Shown: in pieces, positions 33,692 to 42,305 of the stretch
Layout of the letters: each line of letters begins with the position of its first letter
Position numbering within the stretch: the stretch's first letter is position 1
Source of the DNA: Microbacterium sp. ProA8
GTDB lineage: Bacteria > Actinomycetota > Actinomycetes > Actinomycetales > Microbacteriaceae
Reading direction: 5' to 3'
Assembly: GCF_039905635.1 (NCBI RefSeq)
Contig: NZ_CP157000.1
Span: 62,001 to 126,000, forward strand
DNA: 64,000 nucleotides
Program-made: the position numbers and the translations under genes
Notes under the pieces: generated by a model
Databases searched by the model: none
The model's input: the letters and a program-made list of their open reading frames with translations, nothing else
Told to the model about the DNA's origin: nothing

Positions 33692-34951
33692 ATGTCTGCT
33701 ACGAGCCCGATCATCCCGACCGACGAGCAGGTCGTGGACGCGTACCTGTATCTGTTCGGACGGCTGCTGGTGGCCCGGCAGGAGAAGTACGACATCGAGG
33801 TCGAGAAGGTGGGCTGGAACAGGATCAAGTACAACCCGGTCGGGTCGGCCGAGTTCGTCAACCCGAACCTCGATGTCGCCTACCTGGAGGCATGGATCGG
33901 CGTCGACGCTGACCACGCCGTCACCCTCAACGTGCCGGAGATCAGCGGCCGCTACTACACGGTGCAGATCATGGACGTGTGGGGCGAAGTCATCGCCAAC
34001 GTCAACGAACGAAACTTCCCCGACCATCCGTTCGGCGCGGTCGCATTCCGGCTGGCCGGGACCACCCCGATCGTCCGCGACGACGCGCTGGTGATCGATC
34101 TGCCAGGCCCCAAGGCGAAGATCCTGGCCCGCGTCGAGCTGAAGGACACACCCGACGAGGCGGTCGCCCTGCAGAAGCAGTTCACCATCGACGCCCCCGA
34201 CGGCATCCGGATCGCACCCACCCCGGCGATCCCGGACTTCACCAACGCGCAACTGCCCGGTGTCGACGCGTTCCGGCTGGGTCCGGCCCTTCTCGCGACC
34301 GCGCCGGATGCGATGCCGACCGCACCCGCACACGCGGCCTCGGTCGCAGCGATCGCCGACTACGTCGCGTCCGGCGACGACGCCGCTGCAGCAATCGACG
34401 AGATCATCGCCACCAAGGCGTGGCCGGCGTTCCTCGCCGGCACCAAGGGCTTCGGCACCCAACGCAACGGATGGTCCGTGGCCTTCGCCGCCGGCCGCTT
34501 CGGAGACGACATCCTCGCCCGCGACATCGTGAACTACGGCGGACTCTGGGCGAACATCATCGACGAAGCCATCTACTACGTCGGGCAGCTCGGCAGCGAC
34601 GAGCAGCTCCTCAACGGCGACAACACATACGAGATCCGGTTCGCATCCGGCGAGCCGGACTCGATGGTGCACGCGTTCTGGTCACTCACGCTGTACTCCG
34701 TACCCGACTACCGTGTCGTCCCGAACCCGATCGATCGCTTTGACATCAACTCCGAAGCGCGTCTCGCGACCAATGACGACGGCACCACCAGCATCTGGCT
34801 CGCACCCACTCAACCCGCAGGCGCACCGGCAACCAACTGGCTGCCCACCCCCGCGGGCCAAGGCTTCTCGCTGAACCTCCGCCTCTACGTCGCCCGCGAG
34901 CCCGCTCGACACGGTGACTGGTTCCCGCCCGCCATCACGCTGGCGGACTAG
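33692..34951 (+). CDS. DUF1254/DUF1214 family protein
   Basis: The 419-residue protein has a DUF1254 half (VVDAYLYLFGRLLVARQ, then NPNLDVAYLEAWIG and RYYTVQIMDVWGEVIANV) and a DUF1214 half (MVHAFWSLTLYSVPDYRVVP, NWLPTPAGQGFSLNLRLY). The family is widespread and of unknown function, often in stress- or transport-linked loci. The ATG at 33692 follows GAGGAAAGGATC; upstream frames look non-coding. No signal peptide is present although many relatives are secreted. It is convergent with a serine recombinase gene. Confidence 0.8.
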   Translation: MSATSPIIPTDEQVVDAYLYLFGRLLVARQEKYDIEVEKVGWNRIKYNPVGSAEFVNPNLDVAYLEAWIGVDADHAVTLNVPEISGRYYTVQIMDVWGEVIANVNERNFPDHPFGAVAFRLAGTTPIVRDDALVIDLPGPKAKILARVELKDTPDEAVALQKQFTIDAPDGIRIAPTPAIPDFTNAQLPGVDAFRLGPALLATAPDAMPTAPAHAASVAAIADYVASGDDAAAAIDEIIATKAWPAFLAGTKGFGTQRNGWSVAFAAGRFGDDILARDIVNYGGLWANIIDEAIYYVGQLGSDEQLLNGDNTYEIRFASGEPDSMVHAFWSLTLYSVPDYRVVPNPIDRFDINSEARLATNDDGTTSIWLAPTQPAGAPATNWLPTPAGQGFSLNLRLYVAREPARHGDWFPPAITLAD

Positions 34952-35076
34952 ACGTCAGTCCCCGGCTGCGGATCGCTGGGCGCAACACCTCCGGCCGGCG
35001 CGCGAGGGTCCCTGACCGCGCGGTGGCTCTGGGCCGGGCGCGGAATGCATCTCTAGGCAGGTCCTTTCCACACCAA

Positions 35077-35098
35077 CTCCCGCGGCGAACCGCGGGAG
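35077..35098. terminator. hairpin terminator between the DUF1254 and recombinase genes
   Basis: A perfect 9-bp GC-rich stem (CTCCCGCGG and its complement) with the stable tetraloop CGAA lies 13 bases past the recombinase stop codon and about 125 bases past the DUF1254 stop. It probably serves the recombinase and possibly both convergent genes. Confidence 0.7.
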
Positions 35099-35111
35099 CT
35101 GGGACGGGGCG

Positions 35112-35699
35112 TTACTGGTATGCGGCAGCGACCCGTCGTTTCACTTCTCGGTAGATGGTCGCCCGGGACACACCGAATAGTTCAGCGATCTCGGTCTGTG
35201 AGTACGCACGACCATCGAGCAGTTCATAGAGGTGTGCTCGCTGCGTGCGCGTCAGCTTCGGCTGCTTCCCCTTCAGCTTGCCCTTCGCTCGAGCGATGGC
35301 CATACCCTCGCGGGTACGCATCCCGATCAGGTCCGTCTCGAACTCCGCGACCATGCCGAGCACGTTGAACAGCAGCCGCCCGATCGGATCCGTCGGGACG
35401 CACGTGCTGCCACCCAGGCTGAGTACGACGCCCTTGAGCGTGAGCTCGTCGGCGATATCGCGCGCATCCCGCAGAGAACGTGCGAGACGATCCAACTTGG
35501 TCACGACGAGCGTGTATCCGGATCTGACCGCCGCGAGCGCTTCCCGCAGACCGGGCCGTGCTCGGTTCGTGCCCGTCATCCCGTGATCCACGAAGATGCG
35601 GGCTTCATCCACCCCCAACCGCACCAGAGCCTCGAGTTGAGCAGAAAGGTCATGCTCGATCGTCGACACTCTGGCGTAGCCAACCTTGATCTCATTCAT
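35112..35699 (-). CDS. serine recombinase (resolvase/invertase type)
   Basis: The 195-residue protein is a complete small serine recombinase. It starts VGYARVST, where the Ser is the nucleophile, followed by FVDHGMTGTNRARPGL, LVVTKLDRLARSLRDARDI and the fork of DLIGMRTREGMAIARAKGK. A C-terminal Hin-type helix-turn-helix reads YSQTEIAELFGVSRATIYREV. Such enzymes resolve Tn3-like cointegrates or invert segments. No transposase, inverted repeats or second recombinase site could be identified nearby, so it is an orphan, and its substrate sites are unknown. Confidence 0.9.
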   Translation of the reverse strand: MNEIKVGYARVSTIEHDLSAQLEALVRLGVDEARIFVDHGMTGTNRARPGLREALAAVRSGYTLVVTKLDRLARSLRDARDIADELTLKGVVLSLGGSTCVPTDPIGRLLFNVLGMVAEFETDLIGMRTREGMAIARAKGKLKGKQPKLTRTQRAHLYELLDGRAYSQTEIAELFGVSRATIYREVKRRVAAAYQ

Positions 35700-36108
35700 T
35701 GCCACATCGTCTGGCCGACGGCGACCCTTCACCAGCGCATCGGCGCGGGGTCCGCTCTGCGGGCAGCACGAGAGATGTGCCGCGTCCGCAGCATTTCACC
35801 GGTGTGGTGGTGGTGAACGCTGAAGGAGAGCATCCCGTCAGCAGAAACGTCCTGCGGATCGTGCACCCCGCGGAACCGCGACCGGAACGGCCGACGCACA
35901 CCGGTGCCCGTTTGACCCGCCCGATGCATCCGCGCGGACAGGCACGCCAAACGGGCGGGGCGTGCGAACACCGCGCACGGCATCCGCCGGAGACCGCAGT
36001 GGCGAAGCCAGCTGCACCTCGCCGAGCCGCAACCGCCTCTCGTCAAGGGCGTGTCGGCGTCGCCCCGATAGGATGGGGTGTAACCGTCCGATAACGGGGG
36101 AGTAGCCC
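35700..36108. other. 409-base gap upstream of purA
   Basis: No gene is visible on either strand; open frames here have non-coding composition. It probably holds the promoters of purA and of the recombinase, plus any recombination site. purA itself is preceded by CGGGGGAG seven bases before the ATG. I see no riboswitch-like element. Confidence 0.4.
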
Positions 36109-37395
36109 ATGCCAGGCATCGTGATCGTCGGAGTCCAGTGGGGAGACGAGGGCAAGGGCAAGGCCACCGACCTCCTCGGTGAGCGCACCGACTGGGTGGT
36201 CAAGTTCAACGGCGGCAACAACGCCGGCCACACGGTCGTGATCGGCGACGAGAAGTATGCGCTGCATCTGCTGCCCTCCGGCATCCTGTCTCCCGGGGTC
36301 AACGCCGTCATCGGCAACGGTGTCGTGGTCGACCTCGAAGTGCTGTTCGCCGAGCTCGAGGCACTGCACGCGCGGGGCGTCGATGCGTCGCGACTGCGGG
36401 TGAGTGCCAACGCGCACCTCATCACGCAGTACCACCGCACACTCGACAAGGTCACCGAGCGCTTCCTCGGCAAGCGTCAGATCGGCACGACCGGCCGGGG
36501 CATCGGGCCGGCGTACGCCGACAAGATCAACCGCGTCGGCATCCGCGTGCAGGACCTCTTCGACGAGAACATCCTGCGCCAGAAGGTCGAGGGCGCCCTC
36601 GACCAGAAGAACCACCTCCTGGTGAAGATCTTCAACCGCCGTGCGATCACGGTCGACGAGATCGTCGACGACCTGCTGTCGTACGCCGAGCGCCTGCGGC
36701 CGATGGTGGCCGACACCGGGCTGCTGCTGAACGAGGCGCTGGATGCCGGCGACGTCGTCGTGTTCGAGGGCGGCCAGGCCACGATGCTCGACGTCGACCA
36801 CGGCACCTACCCCTTCGTCACGTCGTCGTCGGCGACCGCCGGCGGCGCCGCCACCGGCTCGGGTGTCGGCCCCAACCGCCTGGACCGCATCGTGGGCATC
36901 GTGAAGGCCTACACGACGCGCGTCGGCTCGGGGCCCTTCCCGACCGAGCTCTTCGACGAGAACGGCGATTTCCTGCGCTCGCGCGGCTTCGAGTTCGGCA
37001 CCACGACCGGGCGCCCTCGTCGCGTCGGCTGGTACGACGCGCCGATCACGCGCTACGCGACCCGCATCAACGGCATCACCGACCTCGTCCTCACCAAGCT
37101 CGACATCCTCACGGGCCTGGACCAGATCCCCGTGTGCGTGGCGTACGACGTCGACGGCGAGCGGTTCGACGAGATCCCGGTGAACCAGTCCGACTTCCAC
37201 CACGCGAAGCCGATCCTCGAGTACTTCCCCGGCTGGAAGCGCGACATCTCCGGCGCCCGCAGCTTCGACGATCTCCCCCTGGAGGCGCAGGAGTACGTGC
37301 TCGCGCTCGAGGCGATGAGCGGCACGCGCATCTCGGTGATCGGCGTCGGCGCGTCGCGCGACGCGGTCATCGTCCGCCACGACCTCGTCGATTGA
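36109..37395 (+). CDS. purA: adenylosuccinate synthase
   Basis: The 428-residue enzyme joins IMP and aspartate using GTP, the first committed step to AMP, in the cytoplasm. It has the P-loop [11 protein letters not shown] (residues 11-21), the substrate loop [44 protein letters not shown] and the GTP-specificity end TKLDIL. Length and motif order match the family throughout. A strong GGGGGAG ribosome site precedes the ATG. It is probably a single-gene transcript. A housekeeping call with no anomaly. Confidence 0.97.
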   Translation: MPGIVIVGVQWGDEGKGKATDLLGERTDWVVKFNGGNNAGHTVVIGDEKYALHLLPSGILSPGVNAVIGNGVVVDLEVLFAELEALHARGVDASRLRVSANAHLITQYHRTLDKVTERFLGKRQIGTTGRGIGPAYADKINRVGIRVQDLFDENILRQKVEGALDQKNHLLVKIFNRRAITVDEIVDDLLSYAERLRPMVADTGLLLNEALDAGDVVVFEGGQATMLDVDHGTYPFVTSSSATAGGAATGSGVGPNRLDRIVGIVKAYTTRVGSGPFPTELFDENGDFLRSRGFEFGTTTGRPRRVGWYDAPITRYATRINGITDLVLTKLDILTGLDQIPVCVAYDVDGERFDEIPVNQSDFHHAKPILEYFPGWKRDISGARSFDDLPLEAQEYVLALEAMSGTRISVIGVGASRDAVIVRHDLVD

Positions 37396-37518
37396 CGTCG
37401 CGGGGCCCGAACCCGTGCCGAGCTTGACGCGTTTCGTCTCGCTTCGCTCGCTCAACGACCGAGGCCACGACGTCGAGCGGGCTCGCCAGCCGAAAAGCCT
37501 CGACCGACCCGGAGACAC

Positions 37519-38718
37519 ATGAGATTCCTGCTGGGCGGCTACACCGCCGACATGGAGGGCCGCGCAAGCGGGATCGGGATGCTGCTCGCCGGCGCCCCCG
37601 ACGACGCCTCCGCCGGTGGCGCGCTCGCGTTCGCAGGCGACGTCGCGACGACCGACTCGCCGTCGTGGCTCGCACCGCACCCGGGATCGGGGAGCCTGTC
37701 GAAGGGCGACGTCGTATACGCGGCGCTCGAGAAGCGCCGGCAGGTGCAGGCGTTCCGGCGCACCGGCGACGCGACCTTCGTGCCGCTCGGTGCACCCGTC
37801 GCGGCCGGTGAGGCGGTGTGCCATGTGGCGGTGTCGCCCGACGGCCGCTTCCTGATCGCCAGCTGCTGGGGCGACGGCCGCGTGGTCCGGATGGACCTGG
37901 ATGCCGCGGGCCGGCCGTCGTCGCCGATCCTGGCGCCTGCGGCGGTCGACCCGTACGGGCCCGATGCCGCATCCGCCCCGGCCTCGGCCGGCGACATCGA
38001 CCTCGTCGCCGCGGCCCGCGCCCTGCGCGAAGCCGCCGGAGCCGAGTATGCGCATCTCGTGCCCGATCACGGCGGCACCGACGAGGCGGCCGCGGAGGCC
38101 GACACCGATTCCGACGCGACGCGTCCGTCGCGGGCGCACCAGGCCGTCTTCCTGCCGGGCGGGCTCGTGGCGACGACCGACCTCGGGTACGACGTCGTGC
38201 GCTTCTGGCGAGACGGCGGCGATCGCCTGCGGCCGGTGCAGCAGGTGACGCTGCCGCGAGGCAGCGGACCGCGCCACATGGTCTGGCACCCGAGCGGCCA
38301 CCTGTACGTCGTCACCGAGCTGTCGTGCGAGCTGTTCGTGCTCGCGCCCTCGGCCGACGGCACGTGGCGGCTGGTGGGCGGAACGCCGCTCGGGGCGGGC
38401 ACCCTCCCCGGTGACAGCGCCGCCGAGCTGGCGCTGTCGCGCGACAGCCAGTTCGTGTACGCCGGCGTGCGCGGCAGCAACACCCTCGCGACGCTCCGCG
38501 TGCGCGGCGCCGGCGACGAGGTCGCTCCGGTCGCCCTCGTCGACTCCGGCGTCGACTGGCCGCGGCACCACGCGGTGGTGCGCGACATCCTGCTCGTCGC
38601 CGGGCAGCTCTCGGACGAGGTCGCCTCGCTCACGCTCGACACGCGCACCGGTGTGCCCGGCCGCGTGCGGCACCGCACCGACGCGCCGTCGCCGACGTGT
38701 CTGCTGCCTCTTCGCTGA
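37519..38718 (+). CDS. lactonase family beta-propeller protein (6-phosphogluconolactonase-like)
   Basis: The 399-residue protein is a seven-bladed propeller of the YbhE/3-carboxy-muconate-cyclase type. Each blade carries a short recurring strand pattern, for example VCHVAVSPDGRFLIASCWG, RHMVWHPSGHLYVVTELS and ELALSRDSQFVYAGVRGSN, the usual position-specific DG-x-x-l/v-y signature. The family includes lactonases acting on sugar-phosphate lactones, but many members are uncharacterised. A long low-complexity insert lies between residues 140 and 205. It follows purA by 123 bases and ends 53 bases before the anchored-protein operon. Confidence 0.8.
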   Translation: MRFLLGGYTADMEGRASGIGMLLAGAPDDASAGGALAFAGDVATTDSPSWLAPHPGSGSLSKGDVVYAALEKRRQVQAFRRTGDATFVPLGAPVAAGEAVCHVAVSPDGRFLIASCWGDGRVVRMDLDAAGRPSSPILAPAAVDPYGPDAASAPASAGDIDLVAAARALREAAGAEYAHLVPDHGGTDEAAAEADTDSDATRPSRAHQAVFLPGGLVATTDLGYDVVRFWRDGGDRLRPVQQVTLPRGSGPRHMVWHPSGHLYVVTELSCELFVLAPSADGTWRLVGGTPLGAGTLPGDSAAELALSRDSQFVYAGVRGSNTLATLRVRGAGDEVAPVALVDSGVDWPRHHAVVRDILLVAGQLSDEVASLTLDTRTGVPGRVRHRTDAPSPTCLLPLR

Positions 38719-38771
38719 TCGCGGAGCGATCGCGTCCGGTTGTATAGCCTGGTCGGGGTCGGAAGGCGGGA

Positions 38772-39587
38772 ATGAGTTCGAACACGACGCTGAGCGGCGC
38801 CGCGCGGGGACGCCTGCTCGCCTTCAACGGGTTCGTCTGGATCTTCGGGCTGGTCGTCGTCATCATCATCGGCGCGGTCCTGCTCGCCGAGGCAGGCGAT
38901 GAGGTCTCTGCGTCCGACGAGTACGGGTACGAGCCGTGGCTGAACCCCGACCCGGTCCTCGCCGACGACGAGGGCGACGGCGTGTACAGCGGGGTCGACG
39001 GCGCGATGGTGCGGCTCGGCGGACTCGATCCGGCTCAGCCGCTGCTGCTCACCGAGCTCGACGGCACGTATGTCGGCCGGGTGTCGGTCACCGGTCCCGG
39101 CGGCGCGATCCTCACCGAGGGTGAATACGGCGGCCCCGCTGAGTTCGAGTCCTACCTCGCGACCGAGGGCCGCTGGGTCATCGTGCCGCAGAGCGACGTC
39201 GAACTCTGGATCGACGGGTTCAGCGACGAGCGCTGGCGCATGAAGATCACCACGCCGCCTGTCGAGCCGCGCTCCGGCACGGTGAGCGGATTCGGCCCGG
39301 CGGTGTTCGCTCTCGACGGGAACGCCACCACGGCGCGCGTCAGCTCGCGCGGCGAGGGCCGCGTGAGCATCGAGACCGTCACCGAGAACGGCATCACGGA
39401 GGTGTTCAGCGAGAACGAGCCCACCGACCGCTCGATCGCGTGGGCCGACGGCCGGCCCGTGCTGTTCGTGATCGACGCCTGGGACGACGCCGGCTGGACC
39501 ATCGATTTTCCGGAGGATGCGGCATCCACCCCCGCGGGAACAGCCGCGCCGACGCCCGAGCCGACCGTCACAGGGGTGAGCCCCTGA
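38772..39587 (+). CDS. membrane-anchored extracytoplasmic protein, first of a pair
   Basis: The 271-residue protein has an N-terminal single helix (NGFVWIFGLVVVIIIGAVLL, residues about 17-36), then a large outer domain beginning with an acidic linker and the landmark EPWLNPDPVLAD. It has several beta-rich stretches (AMVRLGGLDPAQPLLLTEL, RISSR-like VSSRGEGRVSIETV) and a Pro/Thr-rich tail. I do not recognise the family. The stop overlaps the start of the next gene by one base, and that gene has the same layout. First gene of the AAA/radical-SAM operon; a TATAGC at 38740 may be its -10 box. Confidence 0.65.
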   Translation: MSSNTTLSGAARGRLLAFNGFVWIFGLVVVIIIGAVLLAEAGDEVSASDEYGYEPWLNPDPVLADDEGDGVYSGVDGAMVRLGGLDPAQPLLLTELDGTYVGRVSVTGPGGAILTEGEYGGPAEFESYLATEGRWVIVPQSDVELWIDGFSDERWRMKITTPPVEPRSGTVSGFGPAVFALDGNATTARVSSRGEGRVSIETVTENGITEVFSENEPTDRSIAWADGRPVLFVIDAWDDAGWTIDFPEDAASTPAGTAAPTPEPTVTGVSP

Positions 39588-40384
39588 TGGCAGGCGCCGA
39601 GCGGATTCGGCGGTTCTCGCTCGTGACCTGGATCGTCGGCACCATCGTCATCGCGGCGATCGCCTTCACCGTGCTGCCGCAGGTGGCGGTGAACCCGCAG
39701 ACCGGCGACGTCTACGTGGGCGAACCCGGCGAGGACGACTACCAGCCGTGGCTCGCCGACGATCCGCAGGAGTACGAGATCGTGGACGGCCTGATCGACG
39801 GCACCGCCGCGGGCGGCTTTCTGCGGATCGACGGGGGCTCCGACCTCCTTATGCTCGAGAATCCCGAGGGAGCCGGCGAAGCCGACTGGGTGCGCGTCTT
39901 CCAGCAGCAGGGCGTCGAGTTCGACGTCGATTCCGAGCAGTGGCAGTACCCGGCCTACCTCGGCTCGCTGTACCCCGATTCCGACGTCCTGGTGCTGCCG
40001 GGCGCGGAGGACGGGCTGCTGTGGTTCTCGCCCTCGCTCACCGACTGGACCGCGCGCGTCTCGACACCGGAGGTGCTGCCGATGGGCGAGACCGCCACCG
40101 GTCAGGGCAACGCGGTGCTGGTGTACGAGGGCGAGGCGCTGAGCGGCCGGTTCCAGCACACCGGGAGCGGCCTGTTCATGGTCGCGGTCGTGACCGTCGG
40201 CGGGTGGGACCTCCTCGTGAACGAGTTCGATGAGGTGGACGTCCGCGCCTCCTGGGAGCCGACGGATCGCGTCGTCTTCCAGGTCGAGGCCGACACGGGC
40301 GAAGGCTCCTGGACCATCGCGCTCGACACGCCCGCGGGCGATCCCACCCCCTCGACCACCCCGACACCCGCGCCGACGCCATGA
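39587..40384 (+). CDS. membrane-anchored extracytoplasmic protein, second of a pair
   Basis: The 265-residue protein repeats the layout of its upstream neighbour: an N-terminal helix (TWIVGTIVIAAIAFTVLPQV), an acidic linker, YQPWLADDPQEYE at the same place as EPWLNPDPVLAD, a beta-rich outer domain, and a TP-rich tail (TPSTTPTPAPTP). The match in order but weak identity suggests an old duplication. It starts on the last base of the previous stop codon. The AAA+ ATPase gene starts 28 bases on. The role may be sensing or binding something outside the cell; this is inference. Confidence 0.65.
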   Translation: MAGAERIRRFSLVTWIVGTIVIAAIAFTVLPQVAVNPQTGDVYVGEPGEDDYQPWLADDPQEYEIVDGLIDGTAAGGFLRIDGGSDLLMLENPEGAGEADWVRVFQQQGVEFDVDSEQWQYPAYLGSLYPDSDVLVLPGAEDGLLWFSPSLTDWTARVSTPEVLPMGETATGQGNAVLVYEGEALSGRFQHTGSGLFMVAVVTVGGWDLLVNEFDEVDVRASWEPTDRVVFQVEADTGEGSWTIALDTPAGDPTPSTTPTPAPTP

Positions 40385-40412
40385 CGCGGCATCCGATCGA
40401 CAAGGAGCAGAC

Positions 40413-42035
40413 GTGACGTTCGCCGACACTCTCACCGAGGCGTTCAAGGCGCGCCTTCCGCTGCTGTACATCGAGACGGGCGAGGAGGTGCGCGCGATCG
40501 GCGCGATCTCGGACGCGGCCGAGACGCAGCGGCACCCGCGCGCGCTGTGGACGTGGACCGCCGCCCTCGGGCTGCTCGGCCCTGACGGCAAGGCCGTGGC
40601 GAACACGGCCAACCCGGCGCGGGCCCTCCAGCACGTCGCCGGCGTCCACGAGCCGAGCGTGTTCGTCTTCTGCGACCTGCACGCCTACTTCGGCGGCGAG
40701 CACCGCGCCGGCGACCCCGCTCTCGTGCGCACCGTACGCGAGACGGCGCTCGAGTTCCGTCACGGCGACGTGTCGCGCACCCTCGTGATCACGGCTCCGG
40801 TGCGGGTCATCCCGCCCGAGCTCGACGAGGTCACGCACCTGCTCGACTTCCCGCTGCCGACCGCGGCCGAGATCCGCGAGCTCCTCGAGACGATGATCGA
40901 CAACAACGCGTCGGGCGACGGCAGGATCCGGGTGGATGCCGACGACACCGCCCGCGACCAGCTCGTGCACGCGGCACTCGGCCTGTCGATGGCCGAGGCC
41001 GAGAACGCGTTCGCCCGCGCGATGGTGAACGACGGGCGTCTGTCGGGGCAGGACGTGCCGATCGTGCTCGACGAGAAGCGCCAGGTCGTCCGCAAGTCCG
41101 GCGTCCTCGAGTTCGTGCGGGCCGAGATCGATCTCGACGACGTCGGCGGGCTCAACAACCTCAAGCGCTGGCTGTCGCGCCGTGACGGCTCGTGGCTCGG
41201 CGACGCGCGCGCGTACGGACTGCCGGCGCCGAAGGGCGTGCTCATCACCGGCGTCCCCGGCTGCGGCAAGTCGCTGACCGCGAAGGCGACCGCGGCGTCG
41301 TGGGGGCTGCCGCTGCTGCGGCTGGACATCGGCCGCATCTTCTCGGGTCTCGTCGGCTCGAGCGAGCAGAACCTTCGCACGGCGATCGCGACCGCCGAGG
41401 CCGTCGCGCCCTGCGTGCTGTGGGTCGACGAGATCGAGAAGGGGTTCTCGAACACCACCGGTCAGGGCGACTCGGGTACGACCGCACGCGTCTTCGGCAC
41501 CTTCCTCACCTGGATGCAGGAGAAGCGGCACCCGGTGTTCGTCGTCGCGACCGCCAACAACATCGACGCGCTGCCGCCGGAGTTCCTGCGCAAGGGCCGG
41601 TTCGACGAGATCTTCTTCGTCGACCTGCCGACGGCCCACGAGCGCGAGGTGATCTGGCGGCTGCAGCTGCGCTCGCGCGCCACCGACGCGAACGGACTCG
41701 AGGCGGTGGCGTCCGACGACGCGGCGATCGCGGCGCTCGTGGCCGCGAGCGAGAACCACTCCGGTGCCGAGATCGAGCAGTCGGTCGTCTCGGCGCTGTA
41801 CGAGGGCTTCACCACCCGCGGCGAGGTGACGGCCGACGTGGTGCGGCAGGTCGTGGATACGATGATCCCGCTCGCCGTGACTCAGGCCGAAGAGGTGCAG
41901 CGCATCCGCACGTGGGCGACCGAGCGCGCGGTGCGTGCCACCGGCAGCGAGGATCTGGACCCGGCCGAATCGGCCGGCGCTGTCGCCGAGGGCGCACTGT
42001 CGTCGCGTCGCGGCGGCCGCACCGTCGACTATTGA
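40413..42035 (+). CDS. Ycf46-like AAA+ ATPase
   Basis: The 540-residue protein has a Ycf46-type architecture: an N-terminal half of about 220 residues (VTFADTLTEAFKARLPLLYI at the start), then an AAA+ module with Walker A GVPGCGKSLTAKA (residues ~280-292), Walker B CVLWVDEIEKGF, sensor-1 VATANNIDALP and the arginine-finger region LRKGRFDEIFFVDLP. It should use ATP to remodel a protein partner in the cytoplasm. Ycf46 is known from plastids and cyanobacteria. The GTG start sits behind AAGGAG. Next to it are DUF2997, radical SAM and DUF1257-like genes, an arrangement that suggests one machine. Confidence 0.85.
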   Translation: MTFADTLTEAFKARLPLLYIETGEEVRAIGAISDAAETQRHPRALWTWTAALGLLGPDGKAVANTANPARALQHVAGVHEPSVFVFCDLHAYFGGEHRAGDPALVRTVRETALEFRHGDVSRTLVITAPVRVIPPELDEVTHLLDFPLPTAAEIRELLETMIDNNASGDGRIRVDADDTARDQLVHAALGLSMAEAENAFARAMVNDGRLSGQDVPIVLDEKRQVVRKSGVLEFVRAEIDLDDVGGLNNLKRWLSRRDGSWLGDARAYGLPAPKGVLITGVPGCGKSLTAKATAASWGLPLLRLDIGRIFSGLVGSSEQNLRTAIATAEAVAPCVLWVDEIEKGFSNTTGQGDSGTTARVFGTFLTWMQEKRHPVFVVATANNIDALPPEFLRKGRFDEIFFVDLPTAHEREVIWRLQLRSRATDANGLEAVASDDAAIAALVAASENHSGAEIEQSVVSALYEGFTTRGEVTADVVRQVVDTMIPLAVTQAEEVQRIRTWATERAVRATGSEDLDPAESAGAVAEGALSSRRGGRTVDY

Positions 42036-42089
42036 GCACCGCGGACTGTTGACGACCACCATCGCCGCCGACGGAAGGATGACGAGATC

Positions 42090-42305
42090 ATGGCCAAGCA
42101 GCTCGTGGTGAGGCTCCGCGCCGACGGCACCGTCGACGCCGAGACCATCGGCATGCACGGCGCGGAGTGCCTGGATCACATCGAGGCGCTCGAGGCGTTG
42201 CTCGACGCCGAGACCGTCTCGTCGCGCTTCACCGAGGACTACGCGACCGCGTCGGTGGAGGGCCGGACCCGGCTCGAGGCCGAGCAGACGGACGGCGCCT
42301 CATGA
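42090..42305 (+). CDS. DUF2997 domain mini-protein with GxxGxxC motif
   Basis: The 71-residue protein starts with two strands (KQLVVRLRADGTVDAETIG), then GMHGAECLDHIEALEALLD, which contains the G-x-x-G-x-x-C signature of the DUF2997 family, and ends in a charged tail. The single cysteine is the obvious functional residue. Relatives occur beside Ycf46 and DUF1257 genes. It lies 54 bases after the ATPase and its stop overlaps the radical SAM start (ATGA), so the two proteins should be made together. It may be a carrier, substrate or cofactor-binding partner of that enzyme; this is inference. Confidence 0.8.
   Translation: MAKQLVVRLRADGTVDAETIGMHGAECLDHIEALEALLDAETVSSRFTEDYATASVEGRTRLEAEQTDGAS

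Noticed and set aside
36043-38673. An 876-codon minus-strand open frame antisense to purA and the lactonase gene
   Set aside because: It is a GC-rich shadow: histidine/arginine/valine-heavy composition, no domain, and it crosses two well-supported plus-strand genes.
40176-42179. A 667-codon minus-strand frame antisense to the AAA+ ATPase
   Set aside because: It has the same shadow composition, and the plus-strand ATPase motifs are all intact.
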